From IMG/VR virus record IMGVR_UViG_3300010148_000060, positions 1 to 31,904 of that record: DNA of 31,904 bases, one strand, 5' to 3'. A program made the position numbers and the translations under genes. The notes beneath the pieces are model-generated. The model had not been told where the DNA came from and did no database searches. It worked only from the letters and a program-made list of their open reading frames with translations. Shown piece after piece: positions 1 to 7,206 of the stretch. The stretch's first letter is position 1, and each line of letters opens with the position of its first letter. This DNA comes from a virus.

Positions 1-53
1 CGCAGCAACAACCCGCGCCGACCGAAAAAAAGAACCCGTTATTTTTTGAATAA
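1..53 (+). CDS. C-terminal end of an upstream gene (partial)
   Basis: Reading from position 3, an open frame enters from the left edge and ends at a TAA at 51-53. The visible tail reads QQQPAPTEKKNPLFFE. It is a Gln/Pro/Glu-rich linker followed by a short hydrophobic end, much like the tail of the internal virion protein that ends at 29202. The next gene starts three bases later, a spacing typical of this window. Nothing can be said about function. The frame choice rests on the tight spacing and residue composition, and the fragment is too short to be sure. Confidence 0.5.
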   Translation, partial: QQQPAPTEKKNPLFFE

Positions 54-55
54 TT

Positions 56-397
56 ATGGGATTTAAGCTAAGAAGCAGCATAGGTAGATTACTCGGTATA
101 AACGAAGAGCTTTCATCATACACACATCCAGTGTTTGAAAAAAATTTAGATGATGGAGTTGTTGCTGAAGCTAACAGAGATGGAACTACATTTGTAGACA
201 AGAAAGCTAGTGAAGCTAAAAAAGAAGAAGCTATTGAGCATGAAAACGTTCATCATGAACAAATGCGACGTGGCGATTTAAATTACGATGAAAAAAACGT
301 TTACTGGAAAGGTAAAACATATCCGCGAGGGCCACAAATGAATGAGGGTGCAAAAGGCTTACCTTGGGAAGCGGAAGCATATAACAGAACAAAATAA
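56..397 (+). CDS. Small HExxH putative zinc metallopeptidase-like protein
   Basis: This is a 113-residue soluble protein. Residues 62-66 read HENVH, an HExxH zinc-binding and catalytic signature on a predicted helix (EEAIEHENVHHEQM). A conserved-looking LPWEAEAY segment lies at 102-109, where E105 or E107 could be the third zinc ligand in a gluzincin-like arrangement. The protein is much shorter than most metallopeptidases, so it would be a minimal domain. No signal peptide or membrane segment is visible. The start follows an AATT leader with no Shine-Dalgarno site, three bases after the preceding stop. Its place next to virion genes suggests a virion-associated or assembly role. Peptidase activity is inferred only from the motif. 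Confidence 0.65.
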   Translation: MGFKLRSSIGRLLGINEELSSYTHPVFEKNLDDGVVAEANRDGTTFVDKKASEAKKEEAIEHENVHHEQMRRGDLNYDEKNVYWKGKTYPRGPQMNEGAKGLPWEAEAYNRTK

Positions 398-398
398 T

Positions 399-572
399 AT
401 GAAAGCAATACCAATTACACAACGATGTAAGTCACCAATGAAATTAAGTGACAAAACTTTAGCCGCTTTAGATCAAGGTAACGAAAAATATGAAGACAGT
501 TCCGCTTCACAAATAGGAGGCGCTATAACAGAAGCTGGAAAACAAATTTCTAAAAAAGCAGAAGAAGAATGA
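399..572 (+). CDS. Small SPxK-motif protein, function unknown
   Basis: This 57-residue protein starts at the ATG at 399. An upstream in-frame ATG at 342 would overlap the metallopeptidase-like gene by 56 bases and is less likely. The N-terminus (MKAIPITQRCKSPMK) resembles that of the next protein (MKTTPITSALKRKYSPFK): both have PIT followed by a basic SPxK motif about six residues later. The rest is polar with a charged, probably helical C-terminus. The stop overlaps the next start as ATGA at 569-572, suggesting translational coupling. Function is unknown; a virion cargo or nucleic-acid-binding peptide is possible. Confidence 0.6.
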   Translation: MKAIPITQRCKSPMKLSDKTLAALDQGNEKYEDSSASQIGGAITEAGKQISKKAEEE

Positions 573-1561
573 AAACAACACCTATAACTAGTGCGTTAAA
601 GCGCAAATACAGTCCGTTTAAAATAACAGCTGCTGAAAAATTACAACAGGAAATTGAAAAGCAATCTGTTATTGTTGCAGACCCACAAGGTAAAGCAAAA
701 AAACAGGTTACTTATGAAACGCCTGGCTCTGAAGGAACCGCTCCAAAAACAGAAAGAAGACGAACTCAGGCTTCACTTGATTTTGAAGCTAAATGTTATA
801 ATCCTGATGGCAGCAGAAAAAGAGGAGTGCCTGGATGTACATGGGCTGATGAAGAGGGTACTGAGGCTCCTAGCGACTATGAGGATGTAGTTGTAGATGA
901 AGGCTCTAAAGGTACTGATCCATCTGAAAGACAAGAAGAAAAACCTATATACACAAAAGTAACAGGTACTGGTAAAAGAGCTTATGAATCAAGAGAAGAT
1001 TTAAGAGGCGGAAAACAAGCAAGGCGTAAAGAAAAAAGGGATTCAATTAAACTTGCTCGCCAGGAAGCCAAAGCAAAGCACCCAAATGATAAAAAAGCTC
1101 AAAGAGAATATATTAAAGAGCAAAAAAGACTTGCTAAAATAGAGCAGGCTAAAGGTAATATAGCTCAGGCTAAAGCAGAAAGCGAAAACTTTAAAAGAAT
1201 GTCTGAAGAGGGTAAAACAGCTGGGCAAGATTTTTATAAAGGCCAGCGTGAGGCTGATATTTCAGAAGTACAAACAACACGGGAACAAGGTGGCACTGCT
1301 AATAGTGATAAATCCGAAGATGAAAAGAAAACAGATGGAGCCCTAACAATGCGCTATGACATGGGCAAATTTAGAAAAATGAGTACAAAAGCTCCTCTTA
1401 AAAAATTAACTGATTTGTCTGGCGATGGCAAGATTACTAAAAAGGATGTTCTTATTGGTAGAGGCGTTATTAGCAAAGACGGATCACCTGCTAAAATGAG
1501 CTATGGCAATAAAAAGACTCCATTTAAAATGGGGGGCTATGGCAAAAAGACTTATAAATAA
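569..1561 (+). CDS. Basic coiled-coil SPxK protein with EF-hand-like loop
   Basis: This 330-residue, strongly charged protein has an SPFK motif near residue 16, a disordered acidic/basic middle, a Lys/Arg/Glu-rich predicted coiled coil at about 140-215, and a C-terminal tail with three more copies of the motif (APLKK, SPAKM, TPFKM). Residues 282-293 read DLSGDGKITKKD, which fits an EF-hand/dockerin calcium loop with acidic or polar residues at positions 1, 3, 5, 9 and 12. It is coupled to its neighbours by ATGA at the start and TAATG at the end. No enzyme motif is seen. From its basic charge and neighbours it may be a DNA-associated or capsid-interior protein; this is inference. Confidence 0.75.
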   Translation: MKTTPITSALKRKYSPFKITAAEKLQQEIEKQSVIVADPQGKAKKQVTYETPGSEGTAPKTERRRTQASLDFEAKCYNPDGSRKRGVPGCTWADEEGTEAPSDYEDVVVDEGSKGTDPSERQEEKPIYTKVTGTGKRAYESREDLRGGKQARRKEKRDSIKLARQEAKAKHPNDKKAQREYIKEQKRLAKIEQAKGNIAQAKAESENFKRMSEEGKTAGQDFYKGQREADISEVQTTREQGGTANSDKSEDEKKTDGALTMRYDMGKFRKMSTKAPLKKLTDLSGDGKITKKDVLIGRGVISKDGSPAKMSYGNKKTPFKMGGYGKKTYK

Positions 1562-1845
1562 TGTACGTTCAAACAAACTCCCCGTTTAAAAAGCTTCGTA
1601 AAACAACGAAAGGCAAAGGAAGGCATTTTCTTTCAGCTAAAGAAGGTGCAGGTATGACAGCAGCCGGGAGAAAAGCGTATAATAAAGAAACCGGAGGCAA
1701 CCTTAAAGCGCCTCAACCGGGCGGTGGTAAAAGACGTACATCATATTGTAAAAGGTCAGCTGGCCAAATGAAAATGCACAATATTAATTGCAGTAAAACA
1801 CCAAAGAAAAGAATCTGCGCAGCTCGCCGTAGATGGAAATGTTAA
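1561..1845 (+). CDS. Small basic four-cysteine phage protein (DUF6321-like)
   Basis: This 94-residue, very basic protein has an N-terminal SPFKK motif and a core of the pattern AAGRKAYNKETGGNLKAP, then SYCKR and a C-terminal RRRWKC. This resembles a small family common in marine phages (DUF6321-like, recalled from pattern). Cysteines at 63, 77, 86 and 94 could bind a metal, but the spacing fits no named zinc finger I know. A TPKKR segment lies at 80-84. The start overlaps the previous stop as TAATG. The family has no known function to my knowledge. Charge and cysteines suggest nucleic-acid binding. Confidence 0.75.
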   Translation: MYVQTNSPFKKLRKTTKGKGRHFLSAKEGAGMTAAGRKAYNKETGGNLKAPQPGGGKRRTSYCKRSAGQMKMHNINCSKTPKKRICAARRRWKC

Positions 1846-1847
1846 TT

Positions 1848-2012
1848 ATGTTTAAAAACGATAGAGGTTTAGGCGATACCGTAGAAAGATTTACAAAAGC
1901 TACAGGCATAAAAAGCGTGGTTGACCGTGTGTCAAATGGCTTAAATATACCATGCGGTTGTGAAGGAAGAAAAGATGCCTTAAACAAAATGTTCCAATAC
2001 AAAAAAAGATAA
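1848..2012 (+). CDS. Short CxC protein of marine-phage type (54 aa)
   Basis: This 54-residue ORF starts two bases after the preceding stop, behind the TTAATTATG context used elsewhere in the window, and ends two bases before the next start. The sequence has a GLGDTVERFTKATGIKSVV helix-like first half, then PCGCEGRKDALNKMF. This order (GDxxE, TGI, CGC, Arg, LN, Phe) resembles a short conserved protein I recall from uncultured marine and flavobacterial phages. It could be a small metal-binding or nucleic-acid-binding peptide. The snug fit between neighbours and the conserved pattern argue that it is real. Function is unknown. Confidence 0.7.
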   Translation: MFKNDRGLGDTVERFTKATGIKSVVDRVSNGLNIPCGCEGRKDALNKMFQYKKR

Positions 2013-2014
2013 AA

Positions 2015-2800
2015 ATGGGAAAACAAGTAGGGCCAACTCCAATTACGGCCAAAGTAACAAAAACAACAAAAGGCGGTATAGTTCAGCCTAAGATTAAAAA
2101 TTTACAGGTTGAATCTCCTGCAAAATTTTCCCCAGGAAGCATGGGGCTGTCAACTATTGCAAGTCAAATTGTTAAAAGAGGCGCAAGCGGTGCTATAGAA
2201 GGAGCAAGGCATCTGGCGAGAGCACAGGACAATATTTTTAGCAAAGCGGCTTCTGCGGCATTCGGATTTGGAAAAGGATTTCTACAAGGTTCAAAATCTT
2301 CATCTGCACCATCTACACCTAAAGCTTCGCAAACGACAGCACCCAAAAAAGGTACCTATAAATACGCTAAAAGCCAAAACGCAAATTTAGATAGTATTAT
2401 ATCTAGCAGAAATAAATCTACAAAAGGAAGTGCTGAATATAATCGTTATCAAAATCAAATTAATAAAGCATACGGCGTTGGGCCAACAAGCAGAGATACA
2501 ACAGTTAAAAAAGTGTCAAGTGTAAAGCCTGCTTCAACAAGCGTAAGCACTAAGCCTACGGCCTCTACAGAAATTAAACCAATTTCTCAAGCTAAAAAAG
2601 CTCCACAAGTTAGTGCTAAGTCTGTTAAGAGAGTTTCTAAAATTTCAGATAGATCAGCTAAAACAAGAAAAAAAGGTGAAGCTGCTCTTGCTGCTGGAAA
2701 CGTTCAAAAAGCTCAGAGGCTTAGAAAAAAATACGATAGACAAGAAAGACGAGCAGGTAGAAAAGCTTCACGGGCTGTTAAAAGATCTGTAAGAAAATAA
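2015..2800 (+). CDS. Lys/Ser/Ala-rich basic protein, candidate DNA-binding virion cargo
   Basis: This 261-residue protein is rich in Lys, Ser, Ala and Thr and nearly free of large hydrophobics. The N-terminus carries TPIT and an SPAKFSPGS motif at about 33-41, echoing the preceding genes. Residues 45-100 include a short Ala/Gly-rich segment, and 100-210 look disordered. The last 50 residues form a strongly basic helix ending in RRAGRKASRAVKRSVRK. The composition resembles histone-like or nucleoid-condensing proteins, so packaging with the phage DNA or ejection is plausible. No named family is recognised. Confidence 0.7.
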   Translation: MGKQVGPTPITAKVTKTTKGGIVQPKIKNLQVESPAKFSPGSMGLSTIASQIVKRGASGAIEGARHLARAQDNIFSKAASAAFGFGKGFLQGSKSSSAPSTPKASQTTAPKKGTYKYAKSQNANLDSIISSRNKSTKGSAEYNRYQNQINKAYGVGPTSRDTTVKKVSSVKPASTSVSTKPTASTEIKPISQAKKAPQVSAKSVKRVSKISDRSAKTRKKGEAALAAGNVQKAQRLRKKYDRQERRAGRKASRAVKRSVRK

Positions 2801-2809
2801 AAATATATA

Positions 2810-3268
2810 ATGTCTAAGAAAAAATTTAATCAAACTACAGTCGGTAAACTATTATTAGGCGCAGCTAATGTAATAAACCCAGCGTTAGGTAACGTTCTTG
2901 AGGGCATTACATCCCCAAAAGACGCAATAGCTGCTATTACAAAAGCTGATATACCCGCTGAAGAAAAGATTAAATTACAACAATTGATTTTTGATCAGCA
3001 GAACAAAGAAATAGAAGCAATAAGCGTTCGTTGGAAAGCGGATTCCGCTTCTGATTCTTGGCTTTCAAAAAACGTACGCCCGCTGGTTTTAGTGTGGTGT
3101 ATTGTTATTTTTAGTTTCGCTGGTATATTAGATAGTGTTGATTCTATACCATTTAATATTGGAGCAACTTGGAATGACACATTTGAAAAAGTAATGATGG
3201 CGGTAGTTTTAGCCTATTTTGGCGGTCGCACAACAGAAAAAGCAACAAATATATTTAAAAGTAAATAA
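2810..3268 (+). CDS. 3TM-type holin (GTA-holin-like)
   Basis: This 152-residue protein has a cytoplasmic N-terminal half with a charged helix (about 50-75), a WKADSASDSWLSKNVRP linker, a membrane segment at about 94-113 (LVLVWCIVIFSFAGIL) and a second hydrophobic segment at about 128-142 (VMMAVVLAYFGG), then GRTTEKATNIFKSK. This order (W..D..SDSWLSK.VRP, two hydrophobic helices, YFGGRTTEK) is typical of the 3TM/gene-transfer-agent holin family. Such holins form lesions in the inner membrane at the end of infection. No endolysin is seen in the window. The stop overlaps the next start as TAATG. The holin role is assigned by pattern only. Confidence 0.75.
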   Translation: MSKKKFNQTTVGKLLLGAANVINPALGNVLEGITSPKDAIAAITKADIPAEEKIKLQQLIFDQQNKEIEAISVRWKADSASDSWLSKNVRPLVLVWCIVIFSFAGILDSVDSIPFNIGATWNDTFEKVMMAVVLAYFGGRTTEKATNIFKSK

Positions 3269-3999
3269 TGCCAAGAATAAACACGTATGCTCTGGATGAT
3301 GACCTGCATGTAGATGATAAAGTGATTGGAACAGACTCCACTGGTCTTGGTACTAAAAACTTTAAATTAGCAGAGATAGCTGAATTTTTTAGCCAAAAAG
3401 GCCTTATTACTGTTGGAAGTCAAAGTATTTATAAATTTGCTACAATTGAAAGATCAGACTCTACTTTTAGCCTGCAGTCATTAGGCGGCAATGGCACTAA
3501 TTTTTCAGATATAACAAGCCTTAAGTTTAGTGGTATAGATTCAAGATCAATTGATATTGCGCAATTTTTATTAGCATATAAAAGTAAAAAAATATTAATA
3601 GCTCAATTAAATAATAAAAATAATTTTGGCATTTATGACGCTGCAAATGTTGCCGCTGATGCCAATAACACTGGGTATTACGATTTTACATTAACTGAAT
3701 TTGAGGGAAACGGATCTTTAATTGCAGATGAATATTATGCAATATGTATATTAGGCCCTAAAAATCATTCGGCTTTTAATTTCTCTACATCAGACTTTAA
3801 TTCTCAATCTGAAAATATAAATGGGTCTAACATGCGCTTTGTAGATTTTACTCATAATATGAAAAAATACCCCTCAATAACAGTTACAGAAACCGGGTCC
3901 GAAGATCAAGTAGCCCATGTTCCTGTCAAATACATAAGTAAAAATATTGTCCGCGTATATTTTACCGGACTAACAAACGGAACTATTTACGCAAATTAA
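3268..3999 (+). CDS. Tail fibre/receptor-binding-like structural protein
   Basis: This 243-residue protein has an N-terminus with the pattern DDKVIGTDSTGLGTKNFKL followed by EIAEFF. Many marine phage fibre proteins have such a segment for attachment to the virion. The middle is predicted beta-rich and could be a binding domain. The C-terminal 50 residues (SITVTETGSEDQVAHVP to the final GTIYAN) resemble the small beta domain that ends many phage fibres. It lies directly before two longer fibre-like genes, which supports a host-recognition role. No enzymatic motif is visible. The assignment is by pattern and context. Confidence 0.6.
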   Translation: MPRINTYALDDDLHVDDKVIGTDSTGLGTKNFKLAEIAEFFSQKGLITVGSQSIYKFATIERSDSTFSLQSLGGNGTNFSDITSLKFSGIDSRSIDIAQFLLAYKSKKILIAQLNNKNNFGIYDAANVAADANNTGYYDFTLTEFEGNGSLIADEYYAICILGPKNHSAFNFSTSDFNSQSENINGSNMRFVDFTHNMKKYPSITVTETGSEDQVAHVPVKYISKNIVRVYFTGLTNGTIYAN

Positions 4000-4015
4000 A
4001 AAAAAATAAATAAAA

Positions 4016-5998
4016 ATGGCAATTCCTTTTCTTAGTAATATAAATTTAAACAAAAATCAAGCTTTAAATTTAGTTTTACATAATGCAACTTCTAATATTT
4101 CAACCCCTTCCACAGGGCAGGTATATTTTAACACGTCAAGTAGCTTAGCTTTTATTTATAATGGCTCTGCGTGGGTTCAGCTTGGTAAGTCAGATGAACA
4201 AATACAAGATATTGTAGGTGCAATGCTTACCGGCGGCACACATTCGTCTAATGTAACAGTAACATACGATGACACCGATGGCTTTATAGATTTGTCTGTA
4301 GATAGCGTAACAGGAACAGGGGCTGCAAATAAATTAGCTATTTGGTCCTCGTCTTCTGCCTTAACTAACGATACTAATCTTCATTGGGACACTTCTAATA
4401 ATAGGCTAGGTATTGGCACTGCAACGCCAGATTATACTTTAGATGTAGCCGGAAACGTAGGGGTTGATGAATATATATATCATAACGGAGATACTGATAC
4501 TCATTTAAGATTTACAAATAATATAGCACGACTAAAAGGAGGAAACGGCCCTTCGGTGCAAGCAGATGCAAATAAAATCGCTATAGGTCTAAGCGAATTT
4601 GACCTTGATGGTGATGTTCGTATAGGTGACACTGCTGGAATTAATTCTGGAACTCATTTAGAAATTGCAGGCGGTAGTACTCTTGAAGTTAAAACGCCTG
4701 CTTCGTATGTTTATTTTAAAACAGGTGGCACACATAGTTATTTTACAGGTAATCTTGGAATAGATGTTACATCCCCTACTCAAAAGCTGGATGTTAGCGG
4801 TAATATAAAAATGACAGAAACAGCTGCTACTTCAGACACAGACAAATTTATTGTCTCTGATAGCGGTGTTTTAAAATATAGAACAGGATCTCAGGTTAGG
4901 AGCGATATAGGTGCCGGTACAGGCAATGGAACTGTAACAAGTGTAAATTTAACAGCTGGCAATTTAATAGATGTTTCCGGTGGTCCTGTTACAAGTTCTG
5001 GCTCTATAACAGTTAATGTTGATTTATCGGAGCTAACTGATATGACACAAACAATGCTGTCAACCGATGAGCTTGTTGTTCTTGATGGCGGATCGCAAAA
5101 AAGAAAAGCGGCAAGTGAAATTGGTCTTAGTATATTTAATAATAATCTGTCAAATATTGCTAATTCAGCATTAGCAAATTCTAGTATTACAATTGGTAAT
5201 TCTACTATTTCGCTTGGAGGCACAGATACCACCCTTACCGGTCTTACAGATATAGATCTTACCTCAGGGAATAAAACTATTTTTGATGGCGTTGGATCAA
5301 ATAATTTAACTATTGGCGCGGGTGGAACAACAGTAATTATACCAGGTGATTTACAAGTAACAGGAACAACCACTACTAACAATGTTGAAACCATATCTAC
5401 TTCAAATGGTGTTGTGTTTGAGGGAAGTGTTGCGGACGCTAACGAGCTTACATTATTAGCAGGCTCACTTACTGCAGATAGAACTGTAACATTACCGGAC
5501 GCCACTGGAACTGTTGCCTTAACAAGTGACTTACCAACTGTAAATAACGGCACTCTAACTGTTCAAGGTACTGGTGCTTTAGGCGGCTCTGGGACATTTA
5601 CAGCAAACCAAAGTGGAAATACAACAATATCTATATCTCACGACGACACCTCATCACAGTCCTCTGTAAATAATTCGGGCTTAAGTGTAATTCAAGACGT
5701 AACTTTAGATACTTATGGTCATACCACGGGACTTACGTCTGTAAACTTAACATCAGGAATTGATGGCAGAGTAACTGCTAGAGAATTTTCAGTAAGTATT
5801 GGAGATGGTATAAATACATCATATACAGTAACTCACAATTTAGACACCAGAGATGTAATTGTACAATTATATGACGTAAGCTCATATGAAACAGTATATG
5901 CAGATGTAACAAGAGCAACTGTAGACACTATAACAATTGCATTCGCATCAGCACCAAATTCAAGCGATATTAGAGTTCTTATAACTCAAATAGGATAA
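4016..5998 (+). CDS. Tail fibre protein with GIGTxxP repeats
   Basis: This 660-residue protein is rich in Thr, Ser, Gly, Asn and Val, as in trimeric beta-helical fibres. The N-terminus (LSNINLNKNQALN, then GQVYFNT..LAFIYNG..W) is a common marine-phage fibre opening. Two repeats of the form [LV]GI-x-[TV]-x-[ST]-P-x3-L-D-V-x-G occur at residues 131-147 and 247-263; this pattern is usual before or between fibre shaft segments. Residues 480-580 include RTVTLPDATGTVALTSD and a YGHTTGL motif. The last 70 residues (SIGDGINTSYTVTHNLDTRDV to RVLITQIG) form a typical terminal beta domain. No peptidase S74 chaperone is recognisable. The next gene begins two bases after the stop. Confidence 0.8.
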   Translation: MAIPFLSNINLNKNQALNLVLHNATSNISTPSTGQVYFNTSSSLAFIYNGSAWVQLGKSDEQIQDIVGAMLTGGTHSSNVTVTYDDTDGFIDLSVDSVTGTGAANKLAIWSSSSALTNDTNLHWDTSNNRLGIGTATPDYTLDVAGNVGVDEYIYHNGDTDTHLRFTNNIARLKGGNGPSVQADANKIAIGLSEFDLDGDVRIGDTAGINSGTHLEIAGGSTLEVKTPASYVYFKTGGTHSYFTGNLGIDVTSPTQKLDVSGNIKMTETAATSDTDKFIVSDSGVLKYRTGSQVRSDIGAGTGNGTVTSVNLTAGNLIDVSGGPVTSSGSITVNVDLSELTDMTQTMLSTDELVVLDGGSQKRKAASEIGLSIFNNNLSNIANSALANSSITIGNSTISLGGTDTTLTGLTDIDLTSGNKTIFDGVGSNNLTIGAGGTTVIIPGDLQVTGTTTTNNVETISTSNGVVFEGSVADANELTLLAGSLTADRTVTLPDATGTVALTSDLPTVNNGTLTVQGTGALGGSGTFTANQSGNTTISISHDDTSSQSSVNNSGLSVIQDVTLDTYGHTTGLTSVNLTSGIDGRVTAREFSVSIGDGINTSYTVTHNLDTRDVIVQLYDVSSYETVYADVTRATVDTITIAFASAPNSSDIRVLITQIG

Positions 5999-6704
5999 AA
6001 TGGCAATTAAATTTTTAAATACAGTCGAGGTAGATACTAATGTATTGTATGTAAATACTTCAAGCAATAGAGTCGGTATTGTAACGGCTAGCCCAAGAAC
6101 TAGTTTAGATATAAATGGACCTTTATCAGTAATGGGGGGTACATTTACAAGCGGCGATTCGGGTGCTGATTCAATTTCTGGTGCGGGTATAGTTTTAAGA
6201 AGAGGTAAAAAATTACTTTCAGGTATTCCAGGCAACGGTAATGAAGATTTTCATTTAAGAAACTTAATAGGACATGACAGTGGTAATAATATTAATATTG
6301 GGCAAACTGGCACAAGCCTTATAGGTAATATATCTTTAAGCACAGGAACCAGTGGAAATGTAATATTTAATACTATAGGGTCTGAAAACCTGCGCATTGC
6401 TAGTAACGGCAGGGTTGGGATTGGAACAACTTCCCCTACTGCTAAGCTAAACGTTAGGGGTGACTTGCACATTAGGCATACCTCTAGTTCTACCACTGCA
6501 TTTAAAGTTCAAGGTAGTGGTGGTGATGATGTTTGGTTTGAAATAACACCAAATAGTAGCACTGTTTTTATACTTGGAGATGAGGAGCAGTCTTCTGGTG
6601 GGGGTTATATAAAATTAGATTCCAATGCAAATATAACATTCAATGAGGCTGATGTTGGTATTAATACTTCAAATCCAACAGAAAAGTTAGAAGTTAATGG
6701 CACT
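4406..6704 (+). repeat. Five GIxTxxP protein repeats across two fibre genes
   Basis: The pattern [LV]-G-I-x-[TV]-x-x-P-x3-[LK]-x-[VI]-x-G appears at 4406-4456, 4754-4804, 6072-6122, 6414-6464 and 6654-6704. The copies are diverged at the DNA level but aligned at the protein level. They mark repeated shaft or trimerisation units in the two adjacent fibre genes. It is not a contiguous tandem repeat. Confidence 0.75.
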
Positions 6705-7154
6705 GTAAAAGCTACCAATTATAAGGGCTATGTTCCTACTTACCAATCTGGAGGGTTTTTTCATAGCTCATCTTCTAGTACATCAACAATTTATTGGATT
6801 CCTACTAATTACATTGTTGAAACAACTAGCGGCCAATACTATAATAACTGGGTTGCTCCGTATGATGGGAGGGTTAGAAAAATAATAATGAGATATACTA
6901 ATGGATCAACACCAACAGCAACCTCTGTTACGTTTAAGTGGGCTAAAAACGGGAGTACTCAGCTTAGTTCTTATAGTGCTACAGTGACCAACGGAGCATC
7001 AACTAGCATGGTAGCATCGTATAGTTTTGGCGATTCCAACATTACATTTAGCGAAGGAGATAGAATACAATTAGGATTTACTACGAATGGACCTACTGCT
7101 AGGCTCTTAAACGGTTTTGCGTATACAATACTTTTTGAATATAATAAAAATTAA
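6000..7154 (+). CDS. Second tail fibre protein with GIxTxxP repeats and a distinct head domain
   Basis: This 384-residue fibre-like protein begins MAIKFLNTVEVDTN and carries three copies of the GI-x-T-x-x-P...L-x-V-x-G motif, at residues 25-41, 139-155 and 219-235, with beta-rich spacers. From about 245 to the end lies a different, aromatic-rich beta domain (IYWIPTNYIVETTSG, YYNNWVAPYDGRVRKI, then FAYTILFEYNKN) that looks like a globular receptor-binding head. It shares its repeat style but not its C-terminus with the preceding fibre, so the two may bind different receptors or sit in a branched fibre. No S74 peptidase motif is visible. Confidence 0.75.
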   Translation: MAIKFLNTVEVDTNVLYVNTSSNRVGIVTASPRTSLDINGPLSVMGGTFTSGDSGADSISGAGIVLRRGKKLLSGIPGNGNEDFHLRNLIGHDSGNNINIGQTGTSLIGNISLSTGTSGNVIFNTIGSENLRIASNGRVGIGTTSPTAKLNVRGDLHIRHTSSSTTAFKVQGSGGDDVWFEITPNSSTVFILGDEEQSSGGGYIKLDSNANITFNEADVGINTSNPTEKLEVNGTVKATNYKGYVPTYQSGGFFHSSSSSTSTIYWIPTNYIVETTSGQYYNNWVAPYDGRVRKIIMRYTNGSTPTATSVTFKWAKNGSTQLSSYSATVTNGASTSMVASYSFGDSNITFSEGDRIQLGFTTNGPTARLLNGFAYTILFEYNKN

Positions 7155-7206
7155 AAAAAGGGCAAAAACACGTAAATAATATAATATCAATAAATAACAA
7201 ATAAAA
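7155..7206 (+). promoter_or_regulatory. AT-rich intergenic leader, possible promoter
   Basis: This 52-base gap lies between the fibre module and the next module and is almost pure A/T. It holds a TATAAT hexamer at 7180-7185 and ends in an ACAAATAAAA leader before the start codon. No good -35 element or flavobacterial TAnnTTTG box is placed correctly. The position at a module boundary fits a promoter, but sequence support is weak. Confidence 0.2.

Noticed and set aside
342-398. Alternative upstream start for the 57-residue protein
   Set aside because: It would overlap the metallopeptidase-like gene by 56 bases, and its extra residues lack the PIT/SPxK opening shared with the neighbour. The ATG at 399 has the usual AATAAT leader.
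4891-5553. A 220-codon antisense ORF opposite the first fibre gene
   Set aside because: The fibre gene is low-complexity Thr/Ser/Gly/Val-rich, so its reverse strand lacks stops. No domain or leader is visible, and all other genes are on the + strand.
7155-7206. Possible tRNA or small RNA gene in the module gap
   Set aside because: The gap is only 52 bases, nearly all A/T, and no cloverleaf or stable stem can be drawn.
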